DNA of 64,000 nucleotides from Caulobacteraceae bacterium (GCA_019748095.1 JAIEQA010000018.1:1-64000), one strand, 5' to 3'; shown: positions 29,001-38,460, counted from the stretch's first letter. Notes: generated from the letters alone by a model not told the origin. Translations and numbers: made by a program.

Positions 29001-29269
29001 TACCCATGGACTGGATCGACAGTCCGACCGGCGTCGGTGTCCGTGAGGTCCGCACCCCCTATGGTCCCCTGACCTACGCTCTTCGGCGGCGGGCCGGTGT
29101 GACGGTGCTGACCCTGTCGCCGGGCGTGACGCCGCCCGGTGGCTTTGTCCTGCCCTGGCCCGAGGGGGAGGCCCTGCCGGCCCGGGTGCGGATCGACGGG
29201 CGCGGCGCGGAGTGGACGGAGCGCGAACTGCTCATTCCGGCGGGGGCGCGGCGGGTCGAGCTGCGCTGA
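26060..29269 (+). CDS. large secreted putative glycosidase (CBM-like + discoidin + six-hairpin domain)
   Basis: 1069 residues with signal peptide MRLLLGFLAILAIAAPANAQ. A carbohydrate-binding-module-like jelly roll (~25-175) comes first. A discoidin (F5/8 C) domain (~185-320; ATASQAVDDDPSTAWRT) follows, then a beta-rich linker domain and, from about residue 600 to 970, an alpha/alpha six-hairpin fold with acidic motifs (NRSWIRDGAMMAEGLNRLG, DARGADPVPENDSHGEF, WSYWDNFWGLLGYRDA). The C-terminus is a small beta domain. The architecture suggests a periplasmic or secreted glycoside hydrolase, but I cannot assign it to a numbered family. The start lies 2 bp after the upstream permease stop. Substrate probably matches the locus. 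Confidence 0.75.
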   Translation: MRLLLGFLAILAIAAPANAQSSRTLDAFEDLSAWSADASTDVSSTLSAVPGVRGKALRLDYDFNGRSGYAFAARPLSFEAPGNYEITFRVRGEGPANTLEVKFTDASGENVHWNQTRQYSAPDGWTLFTIKRRQIVWAWGPNPDRVFRRAERVEFVITAGEGGRGFIEIDDLMLRALSPEPPVPPRPLAEATTEDGTATASQAVDDDPSTAWRTTEAGAQSLTLDLGYEREFGGLTLRWVEGRAASGYRLMASGDRRQWREIARVEDGDGGTDWLMTTEASARWLRLDLIAPQTALDVGGQMGAGFGGGQAATAHYGLADLRIEPLTFGEHETAFLTAVAGQSRRGLYPRGFRGEQPYWTLVGVDGGGESGLISEDGAIELKRGGPSIEPFVLDHGRLVTWADARIEQALVADDLPIPTVTWTHDDWTLKVTAMAEGVPDAAALYGRYDLTNTALQARTLTLALAARPMQVNGPVQFLAVPGGASAIEQIQWTGAELVLNDALRILPLVAPDEVRLATFAAGADPQSLLARGPDPRRDAEVESDRTGLMSGALLYTVTLQPGETRSLGWVAALAGLRPALPATASITAALDTVQARITDGWREKLDRFDLITPPQGQRIEDAMKTGLAHMLMSRQGPVLQPGTRSYNRSWIRDGAMMAEGLNRLGHADLSQDYLRWYAPYVFDNGKVPCCVDARGADPVPENDSHGEFIFLAAETYRYTGDLTQLRAVWPQVQGAIAYMDGLRASTRTEANRTPGTRHFHGLLPPSISHEGYSDRPAWSYWDNFWGLLGYRDAIEIANALGETAAAARFEAARAEFLMDVTVSIAGTAMYHRIDWIAGAADRGDFDATSTTIGLSPGGLQADLPQGLMIRTFEKYWENFTARQANRTAWRDYTPYELRNVGAFVRLGQRDRAMAALDYFFADRRPQAWNGWAEVVGRDLREPRFIGDMPHAWISSDYVRSALDLFVYERDTDHALVLAAGLPMDWIDSPTGVGVREVRTPYGPLTYALRRRAGVTVLTLSPGVTPPGGFVLPWPEGEALPARVRIDGRGAEWTERELLIPAGARRVELR

Positions 29270-29307
29270 CGCTTTTCCGGATGTCGGAGAGGCGGTAGAG
29301 CACGACC

Positions 29308-29742
29308 ATGACCCAGACCCTTCGTCGCCTCCTCGACCTGCCCGGTGTCGCCGATCTTGAGGCCAAGGCGCTGATGAAGCCCGGCTATGCCGATCCCGCG
29401 CGCCGCGACGAATTTCCCGAAGTGGATGCGGTGCTGGTCGAGGTCTTCGGTCTGACTGCAGAACAGGCGGAGGACGTGATCCGACCCCATGACTGGGACG
29501 GGATCGAGCGGTTGTCGCCGGCGGAGCAGACCGAGGTGTTCGAGGCCGGGGGCTGGGACGTGCGCGATGCGAAACGCAAGCCGCTGCGGATGCTGGCGGT
29601 GATGGCCGAGCCGCTGGCGCTGGCCATGCGAGGGGTGGCAGGGGCTCTGCCCGAGGCCCCGTTCGTGCCGGAACCGGCCGAGGAAAAGAGCGACTGGGGC
29701 TCCGGACTGGCGGCCGAGGCGGCACGGTTCAGGAAGCGGTAG
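29308..29742 (+). CDS. hypothetical protein
   Basis: A 144-residue soluble, acidic protein not recognised. It begins MTQTLRRLLDLPGVADLEAKA and has a helical middle and a hydrophilic tail. No signal peptide or membrane helix. It lies 38 bp after the large glycosidase on the same strand and could be the last gene of that transcript. No function is proposed. Confidence 0.6.
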   Translation: MTQTLRRLLDLPGVADLEAKALMKPGYADPARRDEFPEVDAVLVEVFGLTAEQAEDVIRPHDWDGIERLSPAEQTEVFEAGGWDVRDAKRKPLRMLAVMAEPLALAMRGVAGALPEAPFVPEPAEEKSDWGSGLAAEAARFRKR

Positions 29743-29749
29743 GGGAAAT

Positions 29750-29935
29750 CCTTCTTCCCTTGCGGGAGAAGGTGGCCGAGCGAAGCGAGGTCGAATGAGG
29801 GGTGACGCCCGGCGAGTCCGATGAGCGCTTTTCTGAAATCAAGCCTTCAGCAGCGGGAGTCACCCCTCACCGGATCGCGCCAGGACGACGGCTACGCCGC
29901 CGTCCGCGATCTCCCTCTCCCGCAGGGGAGAGGGG
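29750..29935. repeat. pair of dispersed hairpin repeats at convergent gene ends
   Basis: A CTTCTTCCC/GGGAGAAGG hairpin at 29750-29772 and an inverted relative (CCCTCTCCC/GGGGAGAGGG) at 29913-29935. They flank a ~140-bp spacer carrying GAATGAGGGGTGAC and GTCACCCCTCA, so the arrangement mirrors that at 139-307. They fill the gap between the hypothetical gene and the end of the ATPase gene, abutting the latter's stop codon. They may serve as a bidirectional terminator. Confidence 0.7.
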
Positions 29936-31024
<1,089 letters not shown>

Positions 31025-31060
31025 ACTGTTTTCCGTCCCGGCGATCGTGTTTTGTTGGGA

Positions 31061-31076
31061 CTGTAAGCGGTTACAG
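31061..31076. promoter_or_regulatory. LacI-type operator upstream of the ABC ATPase gene
   Basis: CTGTAAGCGGTTACAG, with perfect 6-bp arms around a 4-bp centre. The TGTAA-N4-TTACA core is the same as at 17328-17341. It is 37 bp upstream of the ATPase start codon (31024, minus strand), a position suited to promoter occlusion. This supports control of the ATPase by the LacI regulator encoded 13.5 kb away. Confidence 0.75.
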
Positions 31077-31090
31077 GTGGAGCGCAAACA

Positions 31091-31115
31091 CTCCTTCTCC
31101 CGCAGGGGGAGAAGG
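31091..31115. repeat. dispersed hairpin repeat between helicase stop and ATPase promoter
   Basis: Another copy of the CTTCTCCC/GGGAGAAG hairpin family. It lies just after the DEAD-box helicase stop (31124, minus strand) and just before the ATPase operator, so it could terminate the helicase transcript. Confidence 0.65.
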
Positions 31116-31123
31116 GGTTCGGT

Positions 31124-33274
31124 TTACCCGTTCGGCTTCTTCTTGCCCTTGAAGGGTTTGCCGGTGCCCTTGGGCTTGCCGGTCCAGGCTTTTTCGCCGG
31201 TGGGGGCCGCGTCGGCGCGTGGGGCCCAGGGCTTTTTGGCCCCTTGGGGTTTGGCGACCCAGGGCTTCTTGCCCTCCGGGACCGGACCATCGGCCGTACG
31301 CTTGACCCACGGCTTCTTCGCCGGAGCCGCCCCGGTCTCGACCTTGCCGGCCCAGGGCGTGCGCTCGGGCGGCGCGTCGCGCTTGACCCAGGGCTTCTTC
31401 TCACCGGCCGGCCGGTCGTCACGCGGCTTCCACGCGGGTTTGTCGCCGTCCTCACGGGGTTTCCATGCCGGTTTGTCGCCGTCTTCACGCGGCTTCCATG
31501 CCGGCTTGTCGACGCGGGCAGGGCGGGCCCCCTCGGTCTTGTTGGCCCACGGCTTGCGCTCGGGACGTTCACGCGAACTGTCAGCCGCACCGACCGGGGT
31601 CTTGTCCCAGCGGCTCGGCGGCTTCTCTTTCGGACCGGGAGCGACCGCGTCCGAAACCGTGACGCCGTCCTCGGTCGAGGCGGCGACGGCGGCGCGGAAT
31701 TTGGCCTCGGCCTCCCTGGTGATTTCGAACTTGGTCTCCCGATCGAAGATCTTGATCGAGCCGATGTCGCGCTTGGTCACATGGCCGAGCCGGCAAATGG
31801 TCGGCAGCAGCCATTTCGGGTCGGCGTTCTTGTCCCGCCCGATGTTGACCCGGAACCAGACCATGTCGCCGCCGCGGGCGAAGTCCTGGAACGGCGCGTC
31901 TGGCTGGCCCCGGTCATTCACCCCGGACTGTTGCTGACGCTTCATCCGGTCATCGTCGTAGACGTCCTCCGGGGCCGGCAGCTTCTGGCGATACAGGCGG
32001 ATCAGGGAGGCGGCGACCTGTTCGGGCGTGGTCCGCTCCAGCAGCAGGCGACCCAACTCCAGCGCCTCCTCGTCCTCGACCGGAGCGGTCAGGGCGGGAT
32101 CGGCGAGCAGGCGTTCGCGGTCCTTCTCGAGGATCATCTCGGCACTGGGCGGTCCGGACCATTCGGCGACGATGGCGGCCGACTGCAGCATCAGCTCGAC
32201 CTTGCGGCGGCGGGTGTAGCTGACCAGCAGGACGGAGACGCCCTTCTTGCCGGCGCGCCCGGTGCGGCCCGAACGGTGCAGCAGGCCGGCCTTGTTGACC
32301 GGGATCTCGGCATGGATGACCAGGCCCAGGTCGGGCAGATCCAGACCGCGGGCCGCAACGTCTGTAGCGACGCAAACGCGGGCGTGACCGTCGCGCAGGG
32401 CCTGCAGGGCCTCGGACCGGGCACCCTGGGTCAGTTCTCCGGACAGGCCGACGACCGAGAAGCCGCGTTCGCGCAGGGAGGCGGTCAGATGTTTCACCCG
32501 CTCACGGGTGTTGGCGAACACCAGGGCACCGGGGGCCTCGAAGTATCGCAGCACATTGACCACCGCGAGTTCAATCTCGTTGGGAGCGACGCGGATGGCC
32601 TTGTACTCGATGTCGGCGTGGGACTTGTTGCCGGCGACGGTGTCGATGCGGACAGCGTCCCGCTGATAGGTCTTGGCCAGCTGGACAATGTCGCGGGCCA
32701 GGGTGGCCGAGAACATCAGGGTCCGGCGCGTGGCGGGGGCAGCGTCGAGGATGAAGGTCAGGTCTTCCTGGAAGCCCATGTCCAGCATTTCGTCGGCCTC
32801 ATCCAGCACGACGGCGCGGGCCTCGGACAGGTCCAGCGCCCCGCGTTCCAGATGGTCGCGCAGGCGGCCGGGCGTGCCGACGACAATATGGGCCCCACGC
32901 TCCAGCGCCCGGCGCTCGACCTTGGGATCCATGCCGCCGACGCAGGACACGATCCGCGCGCCAGTCTGGGCGTAGAGCCAGGTCAGTTCGCTGGCGACCT
33001 GCTGGGCCAGTTCGCGCGTCGGGGCGATGACGAGGGCGAGGGGCGCGCCGAAGTCGGTGAATTTCTCGGCCTCGCCCAGCAGGGTGGGGGCCAGGGCCAG
33101 ACCGAAGGCGACCGTCTTGCCTGACCCGGTCTGGGCCGAGACCAGCAGGTCCCGCCCGGTACCGTCCTCAGCCAGGGCGGCTTCAAGCACTGCGGCCTGG
33201 ACAGGGGTGGGTTCGGCATAGCCGCGTTCGGACAGGGCGCGGTCGAGCGCGGGATGACTGGCAGGGAAGGGCAT
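31124..33274 (-). CDS. DEAD-box RNA helicase with DbpA-type RNA-binding domain and repetitive basic tail
   Basis: 716 residues. Helicase motifs in order: Q-motif (PTPVQAAVLEAAL), motif I AQTGSGKT, Ia PTRELAQQ, Ib TPGRL, II DEAD, III SAT, and VI HRSGRTGRAG. A DbpA-like RNA-binding domain (VWFRVNIGRDKNADPKWLLP...) follows near residues 470-540. The last ~150 residues are low complexity: three tandem 11-residue units DKPAWKPREDG (around 31420-31515) and about eight KPW-type repeats. It is of the CsdA/DbpA/RhlE type, with roles in ribosome assembly or cold adaptation. The ATG at 33274 was preferred to the longer frame because MPFPASHPALDRAL fits the family N-terminus. Confidence 0.93.
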   Translation of the reverse strand: MPFPASHPALDRALSERGYAEPTPVQAAVLEAALAEDGTGRDLLVSAQTGSGKTVAFGLALAPTLLGEAEKFTDFGAPLALVIAPTRELAQQVASELTWLYAQTGARIVSCVGGMDPKVERRALERGAHIVVGTPGRLRDHLERGALDLSEARAVVLDEADEMLDMGFQEDLTFILDAAPATRRTLMFSATLARDIVQLAKTYQRDAVRIDTVAGNKSHADIEYKAIRVAPNEIELAVVNVLRYFEAPGALVFANTRERVKHLTASLRERGFSVVGLSGELTQGARSEALQALRDGHARVCVATDVAARGLDLPDLGLVIHAEIPVNKAGLLHRSGRTGRAGKKGVSVLLVSYTRRRKVELMLQSAAIVAEWSGPPSAEMILEKDRERLLADPALTAPVEDEEALELGRLLLERTTPEQVAASLIRLYRQKLPAPEDVYDDDRMKRQQQSGVNDRGQPDAPFQDFARGGDMVWFRVNIGRDKNADPKWLLPTICRLGHVTKRDIGSIKIFDRETKFEITREAEAKFRAAVAASTEDGVTVSDAVAPGPKEKPPSRWDKTPVGAADSSRERPERKPWANKTEGARPARVDKPAWKPREDGDKPAWKPREDGDKPAWKPRDDRPAGEKKPWVKRDAPPERTPWAGKVETGAAPAKKPWVKRTADGPVPEGKKPWVAKPQGAKKPWAPRADAAPTGEKAWTGKPKGTGKPFKGKKKPNG

Positions 33275-33492
33275 GGCGGTTCCGTAGGGCGCCGGGCCCG
33301 GATTGGCGAGCGGCGCGGGTCGTTCTGGCAAGCCGCGCGAGATTTCGCGGGGCAGGGCCTATGACCCGCGATCAAGGCCGAATGAGGGTCATGCGGCAAG
33401 ATCGTGTCGAAATCTGACCTCTGTTCTGTCAGGCCGTGACAAGCTGAGCCGCCCCGGGCAGTGTCCGGCCTCCTTCGGGGGGCAAGAATCCA

Positions 33493-35880
33493 ATGCGCAA
33501 CGTCCTGTTTTTCACCGCTCTTTCCCTGTCTCTGGCGGTGGGACCGCTCATCCCTCCGACGCCGGCGGTCGCACAGGAGCGGCTACGTCCGGGCGCGATG
33601 GTGGACGGTGCGCTGTCGCGCGGCGACGACCAGCTGGATTCGGGCGAGTTCAGCGATGTGTATGAGGTCGAGGGTCGCGCAGGCGAGGCACTGTCGGTGA
33701 CGATGCGCTCCGACGATTTCGACGCCTATCTGATGGTCACCGGGCCCGGTGACTTCCAGGAAGACAATGATGATTCCGGTGACGACGGCACCAATGCGGG
33801 GCTGGACCTTCGGCTGCCGGCCAGTGGCGTCTACCGGATCACGGCGACCAGCTATGAACCCGGGGAGCGCGGTCGGTACAGCCTCGCTCTGGGGACAGCG
33901 GCACGCGGCGGCCCCCAGGGTCAGGGCAGCGGGCGCGGCGAGGCCAGTGCAGGCGGCGGCAGGCTGGAGCCGGGTCGGGCGGCGTCGGGGGCCCTGGCGG
34001 CCGGTGACCGTCGGCTTCAGGCCGGCGAGTTCGTCGACGGCTGGCAGCTGCCAGTCCGCCGAGGCCAGACCTATACGGTCAGTCTCGATGCCGCCGATTT
34101 CGACGCCTATCTGATGGTGCGGGGCCCGGGTGGCCTGAGCGAGGACAATGACGATGATCCCGGCCAGAGGGGGACGCGAAACAGCCGCCTGACCTTCACC
34201 GCAGCGGCCGACGGCGTGGCCGAGATTTCGGCGACCAGTTTCGGATCGAACGAGACCGGGCGCTACCAGATCCTGGCGGAGCCGGCCGGTGCGGCGCGTG
34301 CTTCCGGAAACGCGCGGCGGCCCGACGCCGGGGCCCAGGCCACCGTACGGGTGGTCGAGGGTATGATTGTACCCGGAGAGGCTGTCAGCGGCACGCTGGG
34401 CAACGGGGACCGTCGCCTCGACAGCGGGGAGTTCACCGACAGCTATACCCTGCGCGGGCGGCGTGGACAGCAGCTGGACCTGCGCCTGACCTCGTCCGAC
34501 TTCGACCCCTACCTGGCCATCAGCGGTCCGGGCGGTCTGTCGGAGTTCAATGATGACGATCCCGAAGGGAGCAGCGGTTTGAACAGCCGGCTGTTCGTGA
34601 CCCTGCCAGCCGACGGCGACTACCGGATCACGGCCACCAGCTATGCGGCGGGTGAGGCCGGATCCTATCGGCTGGCCGTCAACCCGGCGGACGGCAGGTC
34701 GGCTGAAGGCCGGCCCCGGCAGGACTCCTATGTCGACGACCGTGGTTCGCGCGAGGACGTGCGCGGCGGTGTCATCCGGATCGGGGATACCGTGGGCGGT
34801 ACCCTCCAGTCCGGTGACGAGACGCTGGAATCGGGTGAGTTCGTCGACAACTTCACCTTCCGGGGTCAGCGCGGCCAGAGGATCGCGGCAGAGCTGACCT
34901 CTTCTGCTTTCGACGCCTACATTATCCTGACCACCCCGTCGGGCGAACAGCTGGACAATGACGACGGGGAAGACGGCACCAATAGCCGCCTGGACACGGT
35001 CCTGGCCGAGGACGGTGAATACCAGGTCATGGTGACCTCGTTCGCGGCGGGCGAGACCGGGTCCTATCGCTTCAGTGTGGCCCCCAGCCAGGGGTCGCCG
35101 CGACAGGTGGCCGTCCAGGGCGGGGCCCGGGTCTTTGCCATCATGGTCGGCGTCTCGGAGTACGGCGGTGTCGCCAGCGATCTGCCCTATACGGATGAAG
35201 ACGCCGAGAAGCTGGCCGAAACCCTGCAGCGGGGCGGGGTGCTGAACGCCTCCAGCGTGGTGATGACCAATGCGGAGGCGACGGTGGCGGGTGTGCGTCG
35301 GGCCTTCCAGTCGGTGGCGTCGCAGGCCGGGCCGGACGACATGTTCCTGTTCTTCTTCTCGGGGCACGGGAGCCAGACGGACGGGGTCACCAGTGCGCTG
35401 GAACCCGACGGGCGCACCGAGTCCATCGTGCTGCGGGACGGCGAGATCACCGATCAGGAGATGGGCCGGCTGTTCGCAGGGCTCGACACACGGCTGTCGC
35501 TGCTGGTGCTGGACAGCTGCTTTTCGGGCGGCTTCGCCCGCAATGTCGTGGATCGCCCGGGTGTTATGGGGCTGTTCAGTTCCGAAGAGGACCTGACCAG
35601 CGCGGTGGCGGACAAGTTCGAGGCGGGCGGCTATCTGTCCCACTTCCTGCGTGCGGGTCTGGCCGGTGCCGGGGATGGCGACGGGGATGGCATGGTCACG
35701 GCCGGTGAGCTGGCCACCTACCTGCGCCGTCAATTCGTCGCCGAGGTCGAGGGGGTGGAGGCCGAGACCCTGGAGGGTCAACGCAACTACCAGAACCTGG
35801 TGATCGACCGGGGCGGGGTGCAGATCGACGATGTCGTCCTGCGACTGGCGTCCACCGGGTCATCCGCCGGCGGCCTCTAG
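33493..35880 (+). CDS. secreted metacaspase-like (peptidase C14) protein with four PPC-type domains
   Basis: 795 residues. Signal peptide ends TPAVAQ. Four repeats of a ~100-residue beta domain related to bacterial pre-peptidase C-terminal domains lie at ~30-135, 158-268, 290-400 and 425-535; each has LDSGEF...FDAYL (or close), an EDNDD-like acidic stretch, and YRITATSY or similar. The caspase fold starts near 546 (VFAIMVGVSEYGG). The catalytic dyad is His ~625 in FFSGHGSQ and Cys ~676 in LDSCFSGG. A canonical EF-hand loop, DGDGDGMVTAGE (728-739), lies in the C-terminal part. Metacaspases cut after Arg/Lys and are often calcium-activated. The substrate is unknown. Confidence 0.88.
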   Translation: MRNVLFFTALSLSLAVGPLIPPTPAVAQERLRPGAMVDGALSRGDDQLDSGEFSDVYEVEGRAGEALSVTMRSDDFDAYLMVTGPGDFQEDNDDSGDDGTNAGLDLRLPASGVYRITATSYEPGERGRYSLALGTAARGGPQGQGSGRGEASAGGGRLEPGRAASGALAAGDRRLQAGEFVDGWQLPVRRGQTYTVSLDAADFDAYLMVRGPGGLSEDNDDDPGQRGTRNSRLTFTAAADGVAEISATSFGSNETGRYQILAEPAGAARASGNARRPDAGAQATVRVVEGMIVPGEAVSGTLGNGDRRLDSGEFTDSYTLRGRRGQQLDLRLTSSDFDPYLAISGPGGLSEFNDDDPEGSSGLNSRLFVTLPADGDYRITATSYAAGEAGSYRLAVNPADGRSAEGRPRQDSYVDDRGSREDVRGGVIRIGDTVGGTLQSGDETLESGEFVDNFTFRGQRGQRIAAELTSSAFDAYIILTTPSGEQLDNDDGEDGTNSRLDTVLAEDGEYQVMVTSFAAGETGSYRFSVAPSQGSPRQVAVQGGARVFAIMVGVSEYGGVASDLPYTDEDAEKLAETLQRGGVLNASSVVMTNAEATVAGVRRAFQSVASQAGPDDMFLFFFSGHGSQTDGVTSALEPDGRTESIVLRDGEITDQEMGRLFAGLDTRLSLLVLDSCFSGGFARNVVDRPGVMGLFSSEEDLTSAVADKFEAGGYLSHFLRAGLAGAGDGDGDGMVTAGELATYLRRQFVAEVEGVEAETLEGQRNYQNLVIDRGGVQIDDVVLRLASTGSSAGGL

Positions 35881-35890
35881 CAGTTGCGGC

Positions 35891-36940
35891 TCAGGTCCCG
35901 GAGGCACCCGCATACAGACGGGCCACACGCGGTGCGACCGAGGTCAGCAGCTCATAGCTGATGGTTCCTGCGGCGGCGGCAGCGTCGTCCAGAAGCCGGT
36001 TTGGACCGAACAGTTCAACCCGGTCGCCCGGGGCGACCTCCAGCCCGGTCACATCGACCGCGATGACGTCCATCGAGACGCGGCCAAGCAGCGGGCGCAT
36101 GACCCCGGCGACCTGGACCTGACCCGTCCCGGCGAGGCTGCGCAGGACGCCATCCGCATAGCCGGCCCCGCAGGTGGCGATCCGGCGCGGCCCGTCGGCC
36201 ACAAACCCGCGCGAATAGCCGACGCTTTCCCCGGCCTCGACCGCCCGGACCTGCAGGACCTCTGCGGTCAGGGTAGCGACGGGCTGAAGCCGGCTATCGG
36301 GGCGACCCTCCGGACCGCCACCGTAAAGGCAGATCCCGGGGCGCACCGCGTCGAACCCGAAGTCGGCCCCCAGGAAGCAGCCGCCGGAGTTGGCGAAGGA
36401 CTTCAGCACGTCCGGATACCGCCCGGCGACAGCCGCAAAAGTATCGCGCTGTCTGCGGTTCATGGGCTCGGCCGGATCGTCGGAGCAGGCGAGGTGGCTC
36501 ATCACCAGCGCGAGGCCGGCGAAGGCTGCGGGTGCGTCTTCGGGCCTGAAACCGAGGCGGTTCATGCCGGTGTCGATCTGGAGGCCGCACGGCCCACCGC
36601 CGGCCTCCTGCCAGGCCGTCAACTGGGCACCGTGGTTGAGGACGGGCCGCAAGCCTGCTGCCTTGAGCGTCGAAGCCGCAGGGCCGACACAGCCATCCAG
36701 CACATAGATGACCGGCTCGACCCCCAGCGCGGCGCGCAGGGCAACACCCTCGGCGAGGCGGGCGACGAAGAAGGTCCTTGCCCCCTCGGCCATCAGTCGG
36801 GTCGCCACAGTTACCGCCCCCAGTCCATAGGCGTTCGCTTTCACGACGGGGTGGGCCGGAACGCCCGCGACGGCCTCCAGCGCATGGAAGTTGTGCGACA
36901 GGGCGTCCAGATCGACGGTCAGGGTAGCAGGGGCGGTCAT
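35891..36940 (-). CDS. alr: alanine racemase
   Basis: 349 residues. PLP-dependent interconversion of L- and D-alanine for peptidoglycan. It has the PLP lysine motif VVKANAYGLG near the N-terminus, QIDTGMNRLGF, and GAGYADG with LGRVSMDVIAVDVT near the C-terminus. The chosen ATG at 36940 gives the usual MTAPATLTVDLDALSHN start. A longer frame to 37219 would run into the divergent gltX and was not accepted. It ends 10 bp from the convergent metacaspase gene. Confidence 0.93.
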   Translation of the reverse strand: MTAPATLTVDLDALSHNFHALEAVAGVPAHPVVKANAYGLGAVTVATRLMAEGARTFFVARLAEGVALRAALGVEPVIYVLDGCVGPAASTLKAAGLRPVLNHGAQLTAWQEAGGGPCGLQIDTGMNRLGFRPEDAPAAFAGLALVMSHLACSDDPAEPMNRRQRDTFAAVAGRYPDVLKSFANSGGCFLGADFGFDAVRPGICLYGGGPEGRPDSRLQPVATLTAEVLQVRAVEAGESVGYSRGFVADGPRRIATCGAGYADGVLRSLAGTGQVQVAGVMRPLLGRVSMDVIAVDVTGLEVAPGDRVELFGPNRLLDDAAAAAGTISYELLTSVAPRVARLYAGASGT

Positions 36941-37070
36941 GACCGCCTTATGCCGCAAGATCGTTGCGGAAAAAGGGGAAAAGCGCCCTATCCACTGCAA
37001 CTGCAGTGTCCTTGACTTGCGGCGGCGGGTGACCGACCTGTGCCGCTCGTTTTCAAGGTCTGCCTCCCCC

Positions 37071-38420
37071 ATGTCCGTCAAGGTTCGTTTCGCGCCCTCA
37101 CCCACCGGCAAGCTGCACGTCGGCAATGTCCGCACCGCCCTGGTCAACTGGATGTTTGCCAAGGGGCAGGGGGGCAGTTTCGTGCTGCGCATCGACGACA
37201 CCGATCTGGCCCGTTCCACCCCGGAGTTCGAGCAGGGGATCGAGGATGACCTGACCTGGCTTGGGCTGGTGTGGGACGAACGCTACAACCAGTCGAAGCG
37301 GTTCGACCGCTATCATGATGCGGCGGAACGGCTGAAGGCTGCCGGCCGCCTGTATCCCGCCTGGGACACGTCCGAGGAGCTGGATCGCCGCCGCAAGGTT
37401 CAGTTGTCACGCGGTCTGCCTCCCATCTACGACCGCGCCGCCCTGGCCCTGACCGACGCCGAAAAGGCCGCCTTCGAGGTCGAGGGGCGCAAGCCGCACT
37501 GGCGCTTCAAACTGGACGGCCGTCGGGTCGCCTGGGAAGACCTGTCGCGCGGCCATGCGGAGGTGGACACCGCCTCTATGTCCGACCCGGTCCTGATCCG
37601 CGAGGACGGGCTCTATCTCTACACCCTGCCGTCGGTCGTCGACGACATCGACATGGGTATCACCCATGTCATCCGGGGTGAGGACCATACGACCAATACC
37701 GGGGCCCAGATCGAGATTTTCGAGGCCCTGATCGCCGCCGGTCTCGGCACGACGGTGCCCAACTTCGCCCACATGCCGCTGCTGGTCGGGGCGGACGGGG
37801 CGGCCTTGTCCAAGCGACTGGGGTCCCTGTCGGTCGCCGACATGCGGGATCAGGGCTATGAGCCCATCGCCATCACCAGCCATCTGGGCCGGATCGGCAC
37901 ATCGGATCCGCTGGAGGTCGCCGACAGCCTGCTGGCGCTGGGCCAGGGGTTCAGCTTCGACAAGATGGGCCGGTCGCCGGCGCGCTACGACACCGAGGAT
38001 CTGGACCGGCTCAACGCACAGGCGCTGCACGCCATGCCCTATGGCGTGGCGCAGCCGCGACTGGCGGCTCTCGACTGTGACCTGGGCGAAGCCTTCTGGG
38101 ACGCCGTGCGGGCGAACCTGAAGACGTTCGCCGATGTGGTCGAGCTGGCGCGGATGGTGCGGGGGCCGGTCACGCCGGTGATCGAGGATCCGGCATTTGC
38201 GGCGGCGGCTCTGGCCGTTTTGCCAGAGGTCATCGACGCCGGGGCCTGGTCGGCCTGGACCGGCGCGGTCAAGGACAGCACGGGGGCCAAGGGCAAGGCC
38301 CTGTTCATGCCGCTGCGCCACATACTGACCGGCCAACCGCATGGGCCGGACATGGCGACGATCGTGCCGTTGATCGGCCGGGAGCGGATCGTGAAGCGAC
38401 TGCGCGGCGAGATCGCCTGA
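37071..38420 (+). CDS. gltX: glutamate-tRNA ligase
   Basis: 449 residues, class I synthetase: APSPTGKLHVGNVRTAL (HIGH motif) at the N-terminus, LRIDDTD, HVIRGEDHTTNT, and the KMSKS-equivalent ALSKRLGS. The C-terminal anticodon domain is short. The ATG at 37071 starts MSVKVRFAPSPTG as expected. The ~130-bp region upstream is the divergent promoter with alr. A hairpin follows the stop. Confidence 0.95.
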   Translation: MSVKVRFAPSPTGKLHVGNVRTALVNWMFAKGQGGSFVLRIDDTDLARSTPEFEQGIEDDLTWLGLVWDERYNQSKRFDRYHDAAERLKAAGRLYPAWDTSEELDRRRKVQLSRGLPPIYDRAALALTDAEKAAFEVEGRKPHWRFKLDGRRVAWEDLSRGHAEVDTASMSDPVLIREDGLYLYTLPSVVDDIDMGITHVIRGEDHTTNTGAQIEIFEALIAAGLGTTVPNFAHMPLLVGADGAALSKRLGSLSVADMRDQGYEPIAITSHLGRIGTSDPLEVADSLLALGQGFSFDKMGRSPARYDTEDLDRLNAQALHAMPYGVAQPRLAALDCDLGEAFWDAVRANLKTFADVVELARMVRGPVTPVIEDPAFAAAALAVLPEVIDAGAWSAWTGAVKDSTGAKGKALFMPLRHILTGQPHGPDMATIVPLIGRERIVKRLRGEIA

Positions 38421-38423
38421 GGT

Positions 38424-38457
38424 GATTGCGGGCGGCTTGCACCGCCCGCATCAGTTT
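38424..38457. terminator. bidirectional hairpin terminator between gltX and the next gene
   Basis: GCGGGCGG (38428-38435) and CCGCCCGC (38442-38449) form a perfect 8-bp stem extended by flanking GAT/ATC with one bulged T. The loop is six bases. Only a short T-run (GTTT) follows, so strength is uncertain. It lies between the convergent gltX and 38461 genes. Confidence 0.55.
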
Positions 38458-38460
38458 CGG

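Noticed and set aside
33583-35781. A 732-residue open frame antisense to the metacaspase gene
   Set aside because: Shadow frame; the sense strand has signal peptide, repeats and catalytic motifs.
36941-37219. N-terminal extension of alr up to 37219
   Set aside because: Would overlap gltX coding sequence and has no similarity to alanine racemase; the ATG at 36940 fits.
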